Positions 38,004 to 46,528 of a stretch of DNA of 52,714 bases are shown one piece after another; position 1 is the first letter of the stretch; every line of letters starts with the position of its first letter. The notes under the pieces were generated by a model. The model did not search any database. It saw only the letters and a program-made list of their open reading frames with translations, and was not told the DNA's origin. Source of the DNA: Verrucomicrobiales bacterium (GTDB taxonomy: Bacteria; Verrucomicrobiota; Verrucomicrobiia; Verrucomicrobiales; DEV007); NCBI GenBank assembly GCA_028281705.1, contig JANQJH010000060.1:1-52714 (forward strand), given 5' to 3'. The position numbers and the translations under genes were made by a program.

Positions 38004-38058
38004 AACGTGAAACAGGCGTCCCGCCTGTTGATGACGGGCGGGACGCCCATCTCACGTT
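38004..38058. repeat. REP-like palindrome
   Basis: A 55-base hairpin: AACGTGA (38004-38010) pairs with TCACGTT (38052-38058), and inside, GGCGTCCCGCC pairs with GGCGGGACGCC around a loop of about 10 bases. Repeats of the form (A)CAGGCGTCCCGCCTG are, from memory, common between genes in Planctomycetota/Verrucomicrobiota genomes. No neighbouring coding sequence uses it. Confidence 0.7.
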
Positions 38059-38278
38059 GCTCATGAATTGGAAATACATGATGACGCGAAGAATTGCCAT
38101 AGAGTTGGCCGGTCCTCTCCCGATGGGGAGGCGTCATTCAGGTAGGCGGACGGGATATTCACTTGCCGGACCTCTTGCTCTTGCGGTTGCATGAGAGCGC
38201 ATGGATCACCTGGTCCTTGAGTTTCTGGCGCTGCGGTCCGTGGGGGGCGGCGTCTGGCTGCGACAACAAAGCAAATCA

Positions 38279-38306
38279 TTGACCGATTCGGGGCAAGATG
38301 TATTCT
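38279..38306 (+). promoter_or_regulatory. Putative promoter of the SGNH hydrolase gene
   Basis: TTGACC (38279-38284) and TATTCT (38301-38306) are 16 bases apart; five and four of six bases match the sigma-70 consensus. The ATG follows at 38377. Confidence 0.45.
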
Positions 38307-38376
38307 AGACGCCTTCTGCCGCGATGACGCCTATTCAGCCTATTGAATCCAATCGTTTTGCTTTCGTCTTTGCTCG

Positions 38377-39513
38377 ATGAAGGGGAGCAAGAAAAGGCTG
38401 CGGTGGAAGGCGGGTTATCGAGGTCTCGCCTTGATCGTGCTCAATACTCTGGTGCTGTTGGTGGTCTTGAATCTTGGGCTGGCAGTGGTTCATGGGATTG
38501 TCGATGCCGTGCGGGCGTCGCGTCCGACGTCGTACTATGTACTCAAGTCATACGGAAAGGAAAAGGTCTTCTCGGCCTACTCTGGTTACGAGCGGGACAT
38601 GGTGAGGGATATGTTGGACGAAATGTGGGGACGGCGTATGATCTACATGCCGTATACCCAGTTCAAAGAAGCGCCATTCTCGGGCGAGTACGTGAATGTC
38701 AGCGAGCATGGATTCCGGCATTGCTGCAATCAGGCGGAATGGCCGCCGTTGCCCGACAATTTGAACCTGATGGTATTCGGCGGGTCGACCACCTTTGGAT
38801 ACGGTGTGCCGGATTGGGAGACGATTCCCTCTTACGTTCAGAATGCCCTGGTGGGCCGGGGAGACAAGCGCGTGGCCGTGTATAATTTTGGGCAGGGGAC
38901 GTATTTCTCGCGTCAGGAGCAACTCCTGTTTCAGGAGCTACTCTCCTCCGGGGTGGATATTGACGTGGCGCTCTTTATCGACGGTCTCAATGAGTTTGAG
39001 TTTCGCGGATTGCTCGACTGCGATGGCTTGAGGAAGCCGCCGAAAAGGTTGCTGGAGCGTCTGCCGATGTCGCGGTTTGCCGCGGCGGTTCAACGTCGAG
39101 TCATGCCGAGATCCTGGAAGCGGGGAAGAGAACCGCGCCCGCCGAAGCCTTCGATCGAGGCTACCGTTGAGCGCTATATGGCATCGAAACGAATGATCCG
39201 AGCGGTCGCTGAGAGCTATGGGATCACGGTTCATTTTTTCTGGCAGCCGGTACCGGCATATCAGTTTGATCAATCGATGACGCCGTTTCCTATGGAACCC
39301 GAGAGGCTTGAGCGGCTGCGGGCAGGTTATGAATACGCGGAGGGCATCCGGGCCCAGGGCGAATTTGCCGACGTCGTCTGGTGCGCCGATTTGTGTCAGG
39401 AGGTCGACCCGCCTCACTACGTTGATCAGGTGCATTATAGCGCAGGCATGCATCGGGCGATTGCCGAACGGATCGTGGCCGCGATCAGTCCTCTCCCGAA
39501 GAGCAAGGAATAA
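38377..39513 (+). CDS. SGNH/GDSL-type hydrolase, membrane-anchored
   Basis: 378 aa. The basic N-terminus is followed by one transmembrane helix (about residues 19-43), so the catalytic domain should be periplasmic. SGNH blocks are visible: S137 in FGGSTTFGYGV, G173 in NFGQGTY, N205 in IDGLNEFEF, and D350-x-x-H353 near the end. These enzymes hydrolyse esters, often acetyl groups on polysaccharides. The substrate is unknown. Confidence 0.82.
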   Translation: MKGSKKRLRWKAGYRGLALIVLNTLVLLVVLNLGLAVVHGIVDAVRASRPTSYYVLKSYGKEKVFSAYSGYERDMVRDMLDEMWGRRMIYMPYTQFKEAPFSGEYVNVSEHGFRHCCNQAEWPPLPDNLNLMVFGGSTTFGYGVPDWETIPSYVQNALVGRGDKRVAVYNFGQGTYFSRQEQLLFQELLSSGVDIDVALFIDGLNEFEFRGLLDCDGLRKPPKRLLERLPMSRFAAAVQRRVMPRSWKRGREPRPPKPSIEATVERYMASKRMIRAVAESYGITVHFFWQPVPAYQFDQSMTPFPMEPERLERLRAGYEYAEGIRAQGEFADVVWCADLCQEVDPPHYVDQVHYSAGMHRAIAERIVAAISPLPKSKE

Positions 39514-39629
39514 CGGTGCCCTCTTGTGTAGCCGCTGACGGTGCGATTCAAAAACCGGTTAGAGCCATGCTAGTGCATCGTCGCAGAAAGAAGTGTGCAG
39601 ATTCGCGGTTTTTTTCGATGATTTCTGTG

Positions 39630-39838
39630 TTACTCGTCGGCCGCGGGGGCGGCTCCCAGCGTGACGATGCCAAGAAAGTTCTCGCGATGTTTCTCATACC
39701 TGGTGGCGATTGCTCGGAACTCCTTCAATCGTTGAAACGCCTTCTCAATTCGACGCCGCTTCTTGTATTGGCTCTTGTTCAGGGGTCTCGGAGTTTTCCG
39801 GTTTGCTTTGGATGGGATACAGTACGTTTGGGCGTTAA
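39630..39838 (-). pseudogene. IS5-family transposase remnant (C-terminal end only)
   Basis: Read on the minus strand, one frame of about 68 codons gives CIPSKANRK, then KKRRRIEKAFQRLKEFRAIA, TRYEKHRENFLGIV and a TAA stop. This is the C-terminus of IS5/IS427-type DDE transposases, including the catalytic-Glu helix R-R-I-E. The rest of the transposase is absent. The fragment begins immediately after the stop codon of the methyltransferase gene, so the element or a deletion joined the two. Confidence 0.78.
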
Positions 39839-39839
39839 C

Positions 39840-40934
39840 TCAATCTGCTGGTTCGATTTTTACCGACTTCCGGTCGTGAGACACCCTAATTCGCACCTGC
39901 TCGCCAGCACGGACCTGACGCGCCGTAGAAAAATGATGGACCTTCGGACTCCAACAACTCTTCTTCGGAGGACGGTTGTCTAACTCCAGCCCGGGACCAA
40001 AGCGGAGCCAAATCCAGTGCACCAGTCCTTCGACGGCGGTGGTTTGCCTCATGGTGATCGAGATTTCCTTCTTCTCAGGACGATAATGCGCTGACTTCGC
40101 CATGTCGAAGTGCAGCAGCGTGGCGTCGTCGGCCATTCGCGGGTCTAAATCCGACGGTGCCTCCGTGAGAGAAGGCCCTAGCCAATCGATCGCCGATACA
40201 TCAACTCCGCAGGCAGGAGCCGCCCGGCCACCCGCGTTCCATGGCGGGCCGCCGACAAGTGTGCCGCGCAAAGCGATTTGGTCCGGAAGCAGGATGGCGT
40301 CGGGTTTCAGGATTCGCTCCAGGGCATCTTGGGTCAAATCCAAAGCGTGCTCGCCGAGCAAACCGTTATTCACGATCTCGCTAACCATAAGATCCGCCCT
40401 CTCCGGAAGGTCCTCACCCACCAAGACTTCCTGTGAGTCTTTACAGAGGACGGTGATGCGATCGGTAAAGCCGTTGCGCGCAATATTCTCTCGGGCTGCC
40501 TCCGCAAGTAGTGGCTTCCGTTCGCAAGCGTAAACATGCCGAGCTCCGGCGCGGGCCGCAAGCATCGCGAGCACCGCTGTCCCGGTCCCGATCTCGTAGA
40601 CGATCATGCCAGGTTTCACGTGCTGTTCGATGGCACGGCGATAGCAATCGTTTCGGACCGGATTATTGATGATCCGGTAGTGCCAGCGTGGAATCACCTT
40701 TTGGAAATACCAATCGGTGTCGCGGCGAACGGCAGTGTCTCCCGGAGCCGCGCGCCGGGCCTGTTCGGCAAGCTGACCGGCCACTCGCGATTCCGTTGGT
40801 CGCAACTTCCGCAAAACGCCACTGAACAGCGCGAGTTGTCGGGGGAAGTCGGGCAGTTCCAGCAGTCTTCGGACGTGCAGGGCGATGTCCGCCGGCAGAT
40901 CCGAGATCCATCCAGGCTCGGTGTCCAGACTCAT
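39840..40934 (-). CDS. PRMT-like SAM-dependent methyltransferase
   Basis: 364 aa. SAM-binding motif I is YEIGTGTAVLAM (113-124), with the acidic residue E138 after strand 2. The double-E loop SEIVNNGLLGE gives E186 and E195, the signature of protein arginine methyltransferases. A beta-barrel-like C-terminal half follows, as in PRMTs. The unusual N-terminal 100 residues contain the conserved-looking DTDWYFQKVIPRWHYRIIN. The gene starts 11 bases after the PqqD-like gene, so the PqqD-like protein may present its substrate. Methylation of a peptide or protein in the RiPP pathway is inferred. Confidence 0.78.
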   Translation of the reverse strand: MSLDTEPGWISDLPADIALHVRRLLELPDFPRQLALFSGVLRKLRPTESRVAGQLAEQARRAAPGDTAVRRDTDWYFQKVIPRWHYRIINNPVRNDCYRRAIEQHVKPGMIVYEIGTGTAVLAMLAARAGARHVYACERKPLLAEAARENIARNGFTDRITVLCKDSQEVLVGEDLPERADLMVSEIVNNGLLGEHALDLTQDALERILKPDAILLPDQIALRGTLVGGPPWNAGGRAAPACGVDVSAIDWLGPSLTEAPSDLDPRMADDATLLHFDMAKSAHYRPEKKEISITMRQTTAVEGLVHWIWLRFGPGLELDNRPPKKSCWSPKVHHFSTARQVRAGEQVRIRVSHDRKSVKIEPAD

Positions 40935-40945
40935 GCGGCAAACGG

Positions 40946-41236
40946 CTACACGGCCGCCTCGACGAGGCCCTCTTTAGCGAGCTGGTTCAGGAATGCGAGC
41001 ACATCAGCTTGGCACTGATCGGGAGGAACGGAGAACTCCTCCTCCAAGCGGCGGCAAAGAGACGCGACCGGCCGGGCCGACTCAAGCAGCTCCCAGACAC
41101 GCGTGCCGACAGCGTTCATCCCAAAGTAGTCGTTCTGCTCCAGGTCCAGCAGAACCGTGTCGTCACCGATGCTGCTCATCACGTGGTTTTGACACCGTCG
41201 GACGGTATCTCTTTCGGTGATCTCAAGTTCCGCCAT
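40946..41236 (-). CDS. PqqD-like RiPP recognition element protein (second copy)
   Basis: 96 aa. PqqD-family pattern: three beta strands (VLLDLEQNDYFGMNAVGTRVW) and a winged-helix-like helical half ending FLNQLAKEGLVEA. Such proteins bind the leader of a RiPP precursor and hand it to enzymes. It lies directly upstream of the PRMT-like methyltransferase. A second, clearly different PqqD-like gene lies at 45657-45950 beside the lasso enzymes. Confidence 0.85.
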   Translation of the reverse strand: MAELEITERDTVRRCQNHVMSSIGDDTVLLDLEQNDYFGMNAVGTRVWELLESARPVASLCRRLEEEFSVPPDQCQADVLAFLNQLAKEGLVEAAV

Positions 41237-41640
41237 GCGTGAACTGACGCAAATGGGCTCGAGATGTCAAGCGGGTAGCCTGGTGCTCTTGCGACCAGTG
41301 CTGACAGGCAGTTGAGCGGATGACTCTCTCTTGAGATTCAGAGCAAACACTTCACGTTTGTCGTTGCTGTCGGGCGAGGTCAATCGAGTGAGCGAGGATT
41401 CGCTGCCTATCCTTGTTGTCGTGGATCAACCCGTGGATTCCATACTGGTCCGACGACAGATATTTCTCTTCGGCGGTTACTTAGAAGTGGAATTAGGAGG
41501 GAACCGTTCTACGCTGGCAATGAATGGCTCGTCCACTTGCTTCCTTCGAAACAGAAATCGTGACGTTCCAAGGATTAGCACCACGGGAAACAGCGGAAGT
41601 CGCCCCTGTTGGCGCCCTTCAAACGGAACCAGCGAACCAA
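41237..41640. other. Divergent intergenic region
   Basis: 404 bases between the PqqD-like/methyltransferase operon and the c-type cytochrome-like gene. On the minus strand a TTGACA (41268 to 41263) lies about 27 bases upstream of the PqqD-like start, with a poor -10. Frames are open on the plus strand (from 41331 and from 41524), but neither shows recognisable protein features before the hydrophobic signal segment starting near 41641. I cannot assign more. Confidence 0.4.
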
Positions 41641-43035
41641 GTGGGAAAATCATTGGAGCAGGTATATGTGATTTTGCTGGTGCTGCTTTTATTTGGAGGA
41701 GCGTCGATGCAGAACGCAAAGGCGGATGCAGATAATTTCGTCTCGGATATCCTGCCCCTTCTGGAGCACCACTGCTGGGAATGCCACGATGGGCGAGAGG
41801 CAAAAGGGGAGTTGCGGTTGGACGCGGAACGCTACGCCAAGCGTGAGGGTAGGCACGGGTTGAGGGTCATTGGCCCGACCCGCGAAGAGAGTGAACTTTA
41901 TCAGCGACTAGTTAGCGACGACGAATCCTACCGCATGCCTCGCGGAGCCGACCCGCTAACCGCAGCAGATATCGAACTGATTGGCCAGTGGATTGACAAA
42001 GGTGCGCCGTGGCCGCAGACAGCCACGCCGGAAGAGCCAGGACTTTCCCAACCGACTGAAGCCCGGCTGGCGGGACTGATCAGGCGCGTGAAGATGCTGA
42101 TGGTCCGAGCTCCTTTCTGGATGGCTGGAGGGATCATCGCATCTGTGCTGGGCGTTGTTCTGCTGAGCCTACGCATGGGCAATACCCGTAGCCCGGTGCT
42201 GTTATCCAAGATTCGTGTGAGTTGGATGATCATCGTTGCGCTTCTCTTCGCGCTGGGTGGTCTCCGCGAATACTATCGACAATCGCCGGCAAGGTCTCGC
42301 TCTGTGTCAATAGATTTAAGCGGAGCGCCGCCTTGGCAGCCCAACAAACCCAATTATCGGCTGGCGGCGCGGCCGATGCATCCGCGCCGTCTCGGCGGAA
42401 GATACTACCGGGGTAATGACGAACGTGATCCGCTGCTTTTCAATCGCGGTTTCTACCTCACGGCTACCATCGATTTGTCACTGCGGAATGAACTCGGTCA
42501 GGTTGTGGAAGCCGGCAGTCACGTTGGCTCGAACTTGTTTGTGGAAATCCTGATCACTAAGGCGCCGGGTGCCACTCCCCGACTCTTTTCCAAGGAAGTC
42601 CTGGATCAGGTGTTTCTCAGCCGCGAATGGATTCCGGATTGGCAACCCGCGGTCCTCGAAGGTGAACTGATCGGCTTGGAAACCGTTACTCCTGGGGAAC
42701 AATGGCGCGCGCGGGTTCCTGTTTCACACAGTGTCGGGGAAAGAACGACCGGAAGCATCTACGTCTACCGCGGAGATCGAGAAGGAAAGCACATTTCCAA
42801 AGCGAATAAGCAATACGGGATACACTATGATTTGCTAATCGCGAACGCGGTGATCACGCGGGATTCCGAATTGTGGATGGGATCAATGGCACGACATCCC
42901 GCTATTCAATACACGCCCCCCGACCGAATTCCCGCGACCGAATGGTTCGATTTCCGAGCCATGCCGGTCATTTCCGGCCCTAACTCCACTGACCCGCGTT
43001 TATTGGGCATCGAATCCGGAGATACACGGAACTGA
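41641..43035 (+). CDS. Membrane protein with planctomycete-type cytochrome c domain
   Basis: 464 aa from GTG at 41641, chosen because a signal-like hydrophobic segment follows (VILLVLLLFGG); the frame is open back to 41524. The exported domain contains the haem motif C45-W-E-C48-H49 in DILPLLEHHCWECHDG and the tail YRMPRGADPLTAADIELIGQW, typical of the PSCyt1 domain of planctomycete and verrucomicrobial proteins. Two transmembrane helices follow (about 150-220), then a 240-residue soluble domain with no recognised fold. It may be a redox protein; its link to the RiPP genes is only positional. Confidence 0.72.
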   Translation: MGKSLEQVYVILLVLLLFGGASMQNAKADADNFVSDILPLLEHHCWECHDGREAKGELRLDAERYAKREGRHGLRVIGPTREESELYQRLVSDDESYRMPRGADPLTAADIELIGQWIDKGAPWPQTATPEEPGLSQPTEARLAGLIRRVKMLMVRAPFWMAGGIIASVLGVVLLSLRMGNTRSPVLLSKIRVSWMIIVALLFALGGLREYYRQSPARSRSVSIDLSGAPPWQPNKPNYRLAARPMHPRRLGGRYYRGNDERDPLLFNRGFYLTATIDLSLRNELGQVVEAGSHVGSNLFVEILITKAPGATPRLFSKEVLDQVFLSREWIPDWQPAVLEGELIGLETVTPGEQWRARVPVSHSVGERTTGSIYVYRGDREGKHISKANKQYGIHYDLLIANAVITRDSELWMGSMARHPAIQYTPPDRIPATEWFDFRAMPVISGPNSTDPRLLGIESGDTRN

Positions 43036-43119
43036 TCGGGTTTCAATCGGGCACAGGCATTCAGCTGATGAGACACTTTGGCCTTGGATAACCGAATCGG
43101 TTCGTGTTGCTTCTTCCGC

Positions 43120-44247
43120 ATGAACTTGACTGCACGACGACATTTGGCTTGGGGAATGTTCACTGTATTCGTCATTGCCTGGCTCGCCAGAATTTCGGTG
43201 TTGGTATACAGCCCAACGGAGGCGCGTTATCTAGGGGAGGATTGGATGCACATTCTGTTGGTCGCGGAACACCTGGGCGATTTCACTCTCGTCCGACCGT
43301 TCAATCCGTGGGGATATCCCCTGATGATCTCGCCTTTGGTGGCCATGGGTATGGACGCCATTGCCATAGCGTTTTGGTTTCAGCCCCTGCTGACCAGCCT
43401 GATCGCGCCCTTGGCATTTGTAACGGTGTTTAGTCCGCATCGAGTCATGAGATCTTGGATCGCGGGACTGGCATGTGCCTTTCACCCCGGTCTGGTGGAT
43501 CTCGGCTGCAAAATGGGTTGGGATGGCCCCTACATTGTGGTCGTGCTGGCGAGTATTAGCGCCCTCCTCGGACGTGAGCCGCGCAGGCCAGGGTTCGGGG
43601 GTTTTCTTGCGGCCACAGCATGGTTTATCCGGACCCCGGGTTTGGCGGTGATTTGCGGGTTGTTGGCGGCGTTGATCTGGAGGAGGAAGTGGCGAGCGCT
43701 TAAGCGGTTCTCCGTTGCTCTGATCGCGACGCTTGCGGTCTACACGACCGCAGGTACGATCATGTATGGGGACTTGGTGCTGATATCAACGCACCACGAA
43801 TTTGTGGGGAACTATCGCTCGGAATGGGGTGGTTGGAGACGGGTGATCGGCGAGGAAGAGCGGGCGGAACGGAGCAACTACGTGAAGTTCGCCTGGAATA
43901 ATCCCAAGATTTTTGCCAGGGAGCGATTCGTCAGTATGGCGAACTTTCTCACACCTTGGCCGTTCACCGGCCAAAGATTGGCGGTCAAGCTGTTGATTGC
44001 TTTTTCCTACTGTTTCGTGATGGGCTTCGCGATCTGGGGCGTCGTCGCGGCTGGTAGCAGGCGGCGGCGATGGTTGTTGCCGCTAACTGCAATCTGGATC
44101 AGTTCATTCCTTTTTCATGCAGCGTTGTTTACCAAGACGCGTTATCGCATTCCGTTGATTCCGCCATTGATTGTGCTTGCCGCACTTACCGTGCCGAAAG
44201 TAGGGAACGAGGAACATCGTCGCAAGCTCGGGGTCTGCTTCCGCTAG
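43120..44247 (+). CDS. Polytopic membrane protein resembling GT-C glycosyltransferases
   Basis: 375 aa from the ATG at 43120, with about nine hydrophobic segments. An acidic loop after the first helix (YLGEDWMHILLVAEHLGDF) followed by RPFNPWGYPLMISPL fits the first lumenal loop of PMT/ArnT-type GT-C enzymes, which use lipid-linked sugars. No cytoplasmic domain is present. The assignment rests on topology and the acidic motif, so substrate and reaction are unknown. Confidence 0.58.
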   Translation: MNLTARRHLAWGMFTVFVIAWLARISVLVYSPTEARYLGEDWMHILLVAEHLGDFTLVRPFNPWGYPLMISPLVAMGMDAIAIAFWFQPLLTSLIAPLAFVTVFSPHRVMRSWIAGLACAFHPGLVDLGCKMGWDGPYIVVVLASISALLGREPRRPGFGGFLAATAWFIRTPGLAVICGLLAALIWRRKWRALKRFSVALIATLAVYTTAGTIMYGDLVLISTHHEFVGNYRSEWGGWRRVIGEEERAERSNYVKFAWNNPKIFARERFVSMANFLTPWPFTGQRLAVKLLIAFSYCFVMGFAIWGVVAAGSRRRRWLLPLTAIWISSFLFHAALFTKTRYRIPLIPPLIVLAALTVPKVGNEEHRRKLGVCFR

Positions 44248-44299
44248 GGAACCTTGGATGGGAGGCATCTTTCCCTAATCTAAAATTGATCGTGTGTCC

Positions 44300-44815
44300 A
44301 TGTTGAACGGTATTACCATCATTGAAGGATTGATCTTGATCCTAATGGCAAGCCTGTTTGTGCTGATTTTTGTGGTACAATTCCGCCGACGATTGCGGCA
44401 CCGTTTTTGGTTACTGGGCTTGTTCTTTCCTTTGGTCCGCTATCGATTATTCATGGATGTTCGTCGCTCACTGCGGCTGGAATATCGTGACATCCTGGTC
44501 GATGGTAGGGTGCGGGGCTGGACGAACGTGCAGTTGCGGCTGCCGCGTAACGTGTTCACTTGGTTGTGGAATCCGGAGCTATTGGTGAAGGGGCCGGTTT
44601 TTGAGTTTGCCAACTATTTGACGAGGTATTCGGGCAGTAAGACCCCACCAGATTCCAAGGTGCAGTTGGCTGTTGACGTGTTGGGAAAGTTTATTCTTCA
44701 GCAGTCAGGCTCAGCCGACAGTGTGGGACGGGAGTGGCGGGTTGTCTTGGCGGAGGCCGCTCGTGAATCCACTCTCTTCCAATCGAAACGATTGCGTACT
44801 GGAGGTTCCAAATGA
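44300..44815 (+). CDS. Small membrane-anchored protein, first gene of an HTTM module (module 1)
   Basis: 171 aa from ATG 44300 (or GTG 44294). One N-terminal transmembrane helix (IIEGLILILMASLFVLIFVV) is followed by basic residues and a soluble domain. That domain has features shared with the proteins at 50984 and 52330: an aromatic-rich start (FFPLVRYRLFMD), LEYRDILVDG and a W-x-W-N-P motif. Its stop overlaps the next ATG (ATGA), so the two are translated together. The arrangement recalls SdpA, which acts with the HTTM protein SdpB; this is an inference from layout. Confidence 0.55.
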   Translation: MLNGITIIEGLILILMASLFVLIFVVQFRRRLRHRFWLLGLFFPLVRYRLFMDVRRSLRLEYRDILVDGRVRGWTNVQLRLPRNVFTWLWNPELLVKGPVFEFANYLTRYSGSKTPPDSKVQLAVDVLGKFILQQSGSADSVGREWRVVLAEAARESTLFQSKRLRTGGSK

Positions 44816-45642
44816 CAGATCTAGTTACTGGACCGGATTCATGCATACGCCTAACTTGTTGTTTGGTCGCAATTGCTGTGCTCCATGAATCACTTGGTTA
44901 CCTAGCGATTATTCGACAGTTTCGACCCGATGGCATTTATGCTTGGGAATTGGTGAAACGCCATGGCTATCGAATGCGAGTGACGAAATATCTGCCATCG
45001 GGTTGGGAGCACCTCGCGGGCGTTTCTGGCATGGTCTTGTTCCATCTGACCCGGATTCTGGCAGCGGCATTATTGGTGTTGGAGCATCTTCCGCTTCGTG
45101 CAGGCAGCTTGTGGCTATTGGTCGCGCTCGGAGTTCTCCAACACAATCGAACATTCTTTCTCAATGGTTCCGAGGTGTTCTTGCGTGTTACGATCATCTT
45201 TCTCGCTCTGGCTCATTCCGTCCCCGGATCGGTGCTTTTGAGGGAAGCCGGGCTATGGTTCGTGGCAGGAAATCTCGTGCTTAGCTATGCTGGAAACGGG
45301 TGGGCAAAGTTTGCGGACTCATCCTGGCGAAGGGGTGAGGTGCTGCAGCGGATGGCGCGAGATCCCGTATTTGGTTGCGACGCCGTTAATCGGGTCACGG
45401 GATCCAACCTGCTTCTGGTGCGGAGCCTCTCTGTCACGACGCTTGTATTGCAATGCCTCTTTCCTCTCTCGCTTGTGACCGGGATCGAAGGGTGCCTGGT
45501 GTTCGTCAGCTGGGCTCTGGTGTTTCATGCGTTAAATGCCGCATTGTTCGGACTAGCAACTTTTCTGGTGGCGTTACCTGTTGGTTTTCCAGCCCTGTGC
45601 TTCGTCGCTCATCGAATTCAGTTGTTGAATGCCGGTGGCTGA
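44812..45642 (+). CDS. HTTM-like (vitamin-K-carboxylase/SdpB-like) membrane protein (module 1)
   Basis: 276 aa with about eight hydrophobic segments. HTTM-type landmarks are visible: GLWFVAGNLVLSYAGNGWAK, then a W-x-x-G, QCLFPLSLV in a late helix, and FHALNAALFGLATF near the end. The protein at 51465 shares the same landmarks in the same order. HTTM proteins include SdpB, needed to make the SDP toxin of Bacillus, and the vitamin-K gamma-carboxylase membrane domain. Here it is coupled to the upstream small protein and followed 14 bases later by lasso B1. A role in peptide maturation is inferred. Confidence 0.65.
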   Translation: MTDLVTGPDSCIRLTCCLVAIAVLHESLGYLAIIRQFRPDGIYAWELVKRHGYRMRVTKYLPSGWEHLAGVSGMVLFHLTRILAAALLVLEHLPLRAGSLWLLVALGVLQHNRTFFLNGSEVFLRVTIIFLALAHSVPGSVLLREAGLWFVAGNLVLSYAGNGWAKFADSSWRRGEVLQRMARDPVFGCDAVNRVTGSNLLLVRSLSVTTLVLQCLFPLSLVTGIEGCLVFVSWALVFHALNAALFGLATFLVALPVGFPALCFVAHRIQLLNAGG

Positions 45643-45656
45643 GGCATCCTCCAGGC

Positions 45657-45950
45657 ATGAGTTTGAAGCCGATTGCTGCCGAATCCAGGATCATCGCTGC
45701 CGCCAATGTAGAAGTTCGCGACTTGGGAGATGCGGCCGTCCTGGTCGGCGAAACGGACGACGATCATTTTGGGTTGAGCCCGACCGGCCGGCGCATCTGG
45801 CTGTTGTTGGAAGAAGCAGATTCAGTGAATGACATTGTCAATCGCATTGCGACCGAATTCGAAATCACCACCGAGGAATGCCGGGATGATGTTACTGGTT
45901 TCCTGGAGGAACTGCTTTCATTGGGGTTGGCTGAAGTGGAGGGGCAATAG
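45657..45950 (+). CDS. Lasso peptide B1 protein (PqqD-like RRE)
   Basis: 97 aa from ATG 45657. Beta strands VEVRDLGDAAVLVGET and DDDHFGLSPTGRRIWLLLE are followed by a helical half ending FLEELLSLGLAEVEGQ, the PqqD/RRE fold. In lasso pathways B1 binds the precursor leader and delivers it to B2 and C. The gene is next to both. Its last 59 bases overlap the end of B2 on the opposite strand. Confidence 0.85.
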   Translation: MSLKPIAAESRIIAAANVEVRDLGDAAVLVGETDDDHFGLSPTGRRIWLLLEEADSVNDIVNRIATEFEITTEECRDDVTGFLEELLSLGLAEVEGQ

Positions 45951-46404
45951 CTTGTTCGGGCGACCACCCTACAGAAAAAGCTCCCAGTTCAGGATATTCC
46001 CGCGCTTCGCGTTCACCAGTGACGATGTTGGCCCCGCAACTGAGCCATGCATGGGCTTTCATAGAGTTTTCATTCATCGTTGCACTGAGGTGAAAGGTGC
46101 AGGGAATCTTTCGCCGAACCAGCAGCCGCATGGCGCAAAGCGCACGAGGAAGGCAGACGTATTGCCCAGGCAGGTGACCGGCGGCCGAGGCCACCGCCCA
46201 AGTGATTTCGGCGACCAACGCTTCTTGCCCTTGACTGAGACCTCCTTCTGCTTTTCCGTCGACGGCTTGAAATTCATCGAGGTAGCGATGCACCGGACGA
46301 AGCCGGATTCCTATGCGATAGCGCAACAGCGCCGCCGCGGCTTCGAAGAACAAGCGGCGTCTCGCTTTTGGGAAGGAGCGGAAGTTGCGCCAGGCGGCAA
46401 GCAT
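45892..46404 (-). CDS. Lasso peptide B2 protein (transglutaminase-like leader peptidase)
   Basis: 170 aa. The N-terminal helices (ARRRLFFEAAAALLRYRIGI) and the transglutaminase-like core are typical of B2: C84 in QYVCLPRALCAMRLLVRR and H118 in MKAHAWLS, the nucleophile and general base, with an EYPELGAF tail. B2 cuts the leader from the lasso precursor so that the new N-terminus can be cyclised. It is transcribed opposite to B1, C and A; tail-to-tail overlap with B1 and a divergent start from C make its expression separable from theirs. Confidence 0.87.
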   Translation of the reverse strand: MLAAWRNFRSFPKARRRLFFEAAAALLRYRIGIRLRPVHRYLDEFQAVDGKAEGGLSQGQEALVAEITWAVASAAGHLPGQYVCLPRALCAMRLLVRRKIPCTFHLSATMNENSMKAHAWLSCGANIVTGEREAREYPELGAFSVGWSPEQAIAPPLQPTPMKAVPPGNQ

Positions 46405-46528
46405 TCAACACAGGAGCACCACACTTCGGCAATAGCTAATGTTTCGCTGAGGAGAACCCAAAGATTTTCGGGTGGGACGCCGTTCGGCCGTTCCGTTGAA
46501 GCAGGGCTTCTTGGACGCCAATAATGGA

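Larger units (their letters stand above)
37902..38376. other. Intergenic region with a REP-like palindrome and promoter
   Basis: The 475 bases between the ATP-grasp and SGNH genes hold the long palindrome at 38004-38058 and a promoter candidate at 38279-38306, listed separately. A minus-strand frame around 38150-38280 ends in a basic stretch but shows no recognisable protein. Otherwise I see nothing. Confidence 0.5.

Noticed and set aside
38061..38279. Minus-strand frames between the ATP-grasp and SGNH genes, possible transposase tail
   Set aside because: Too short and without a conserved motif in any frame, unlike the clear IS5 remnant at 39630.
41331..41735. Plus-strand frame of 134 codons before the cytochrome-like gene
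   Set aside because: Overlaps the signal-peptide part of the better supported frame and has no recognisable features.
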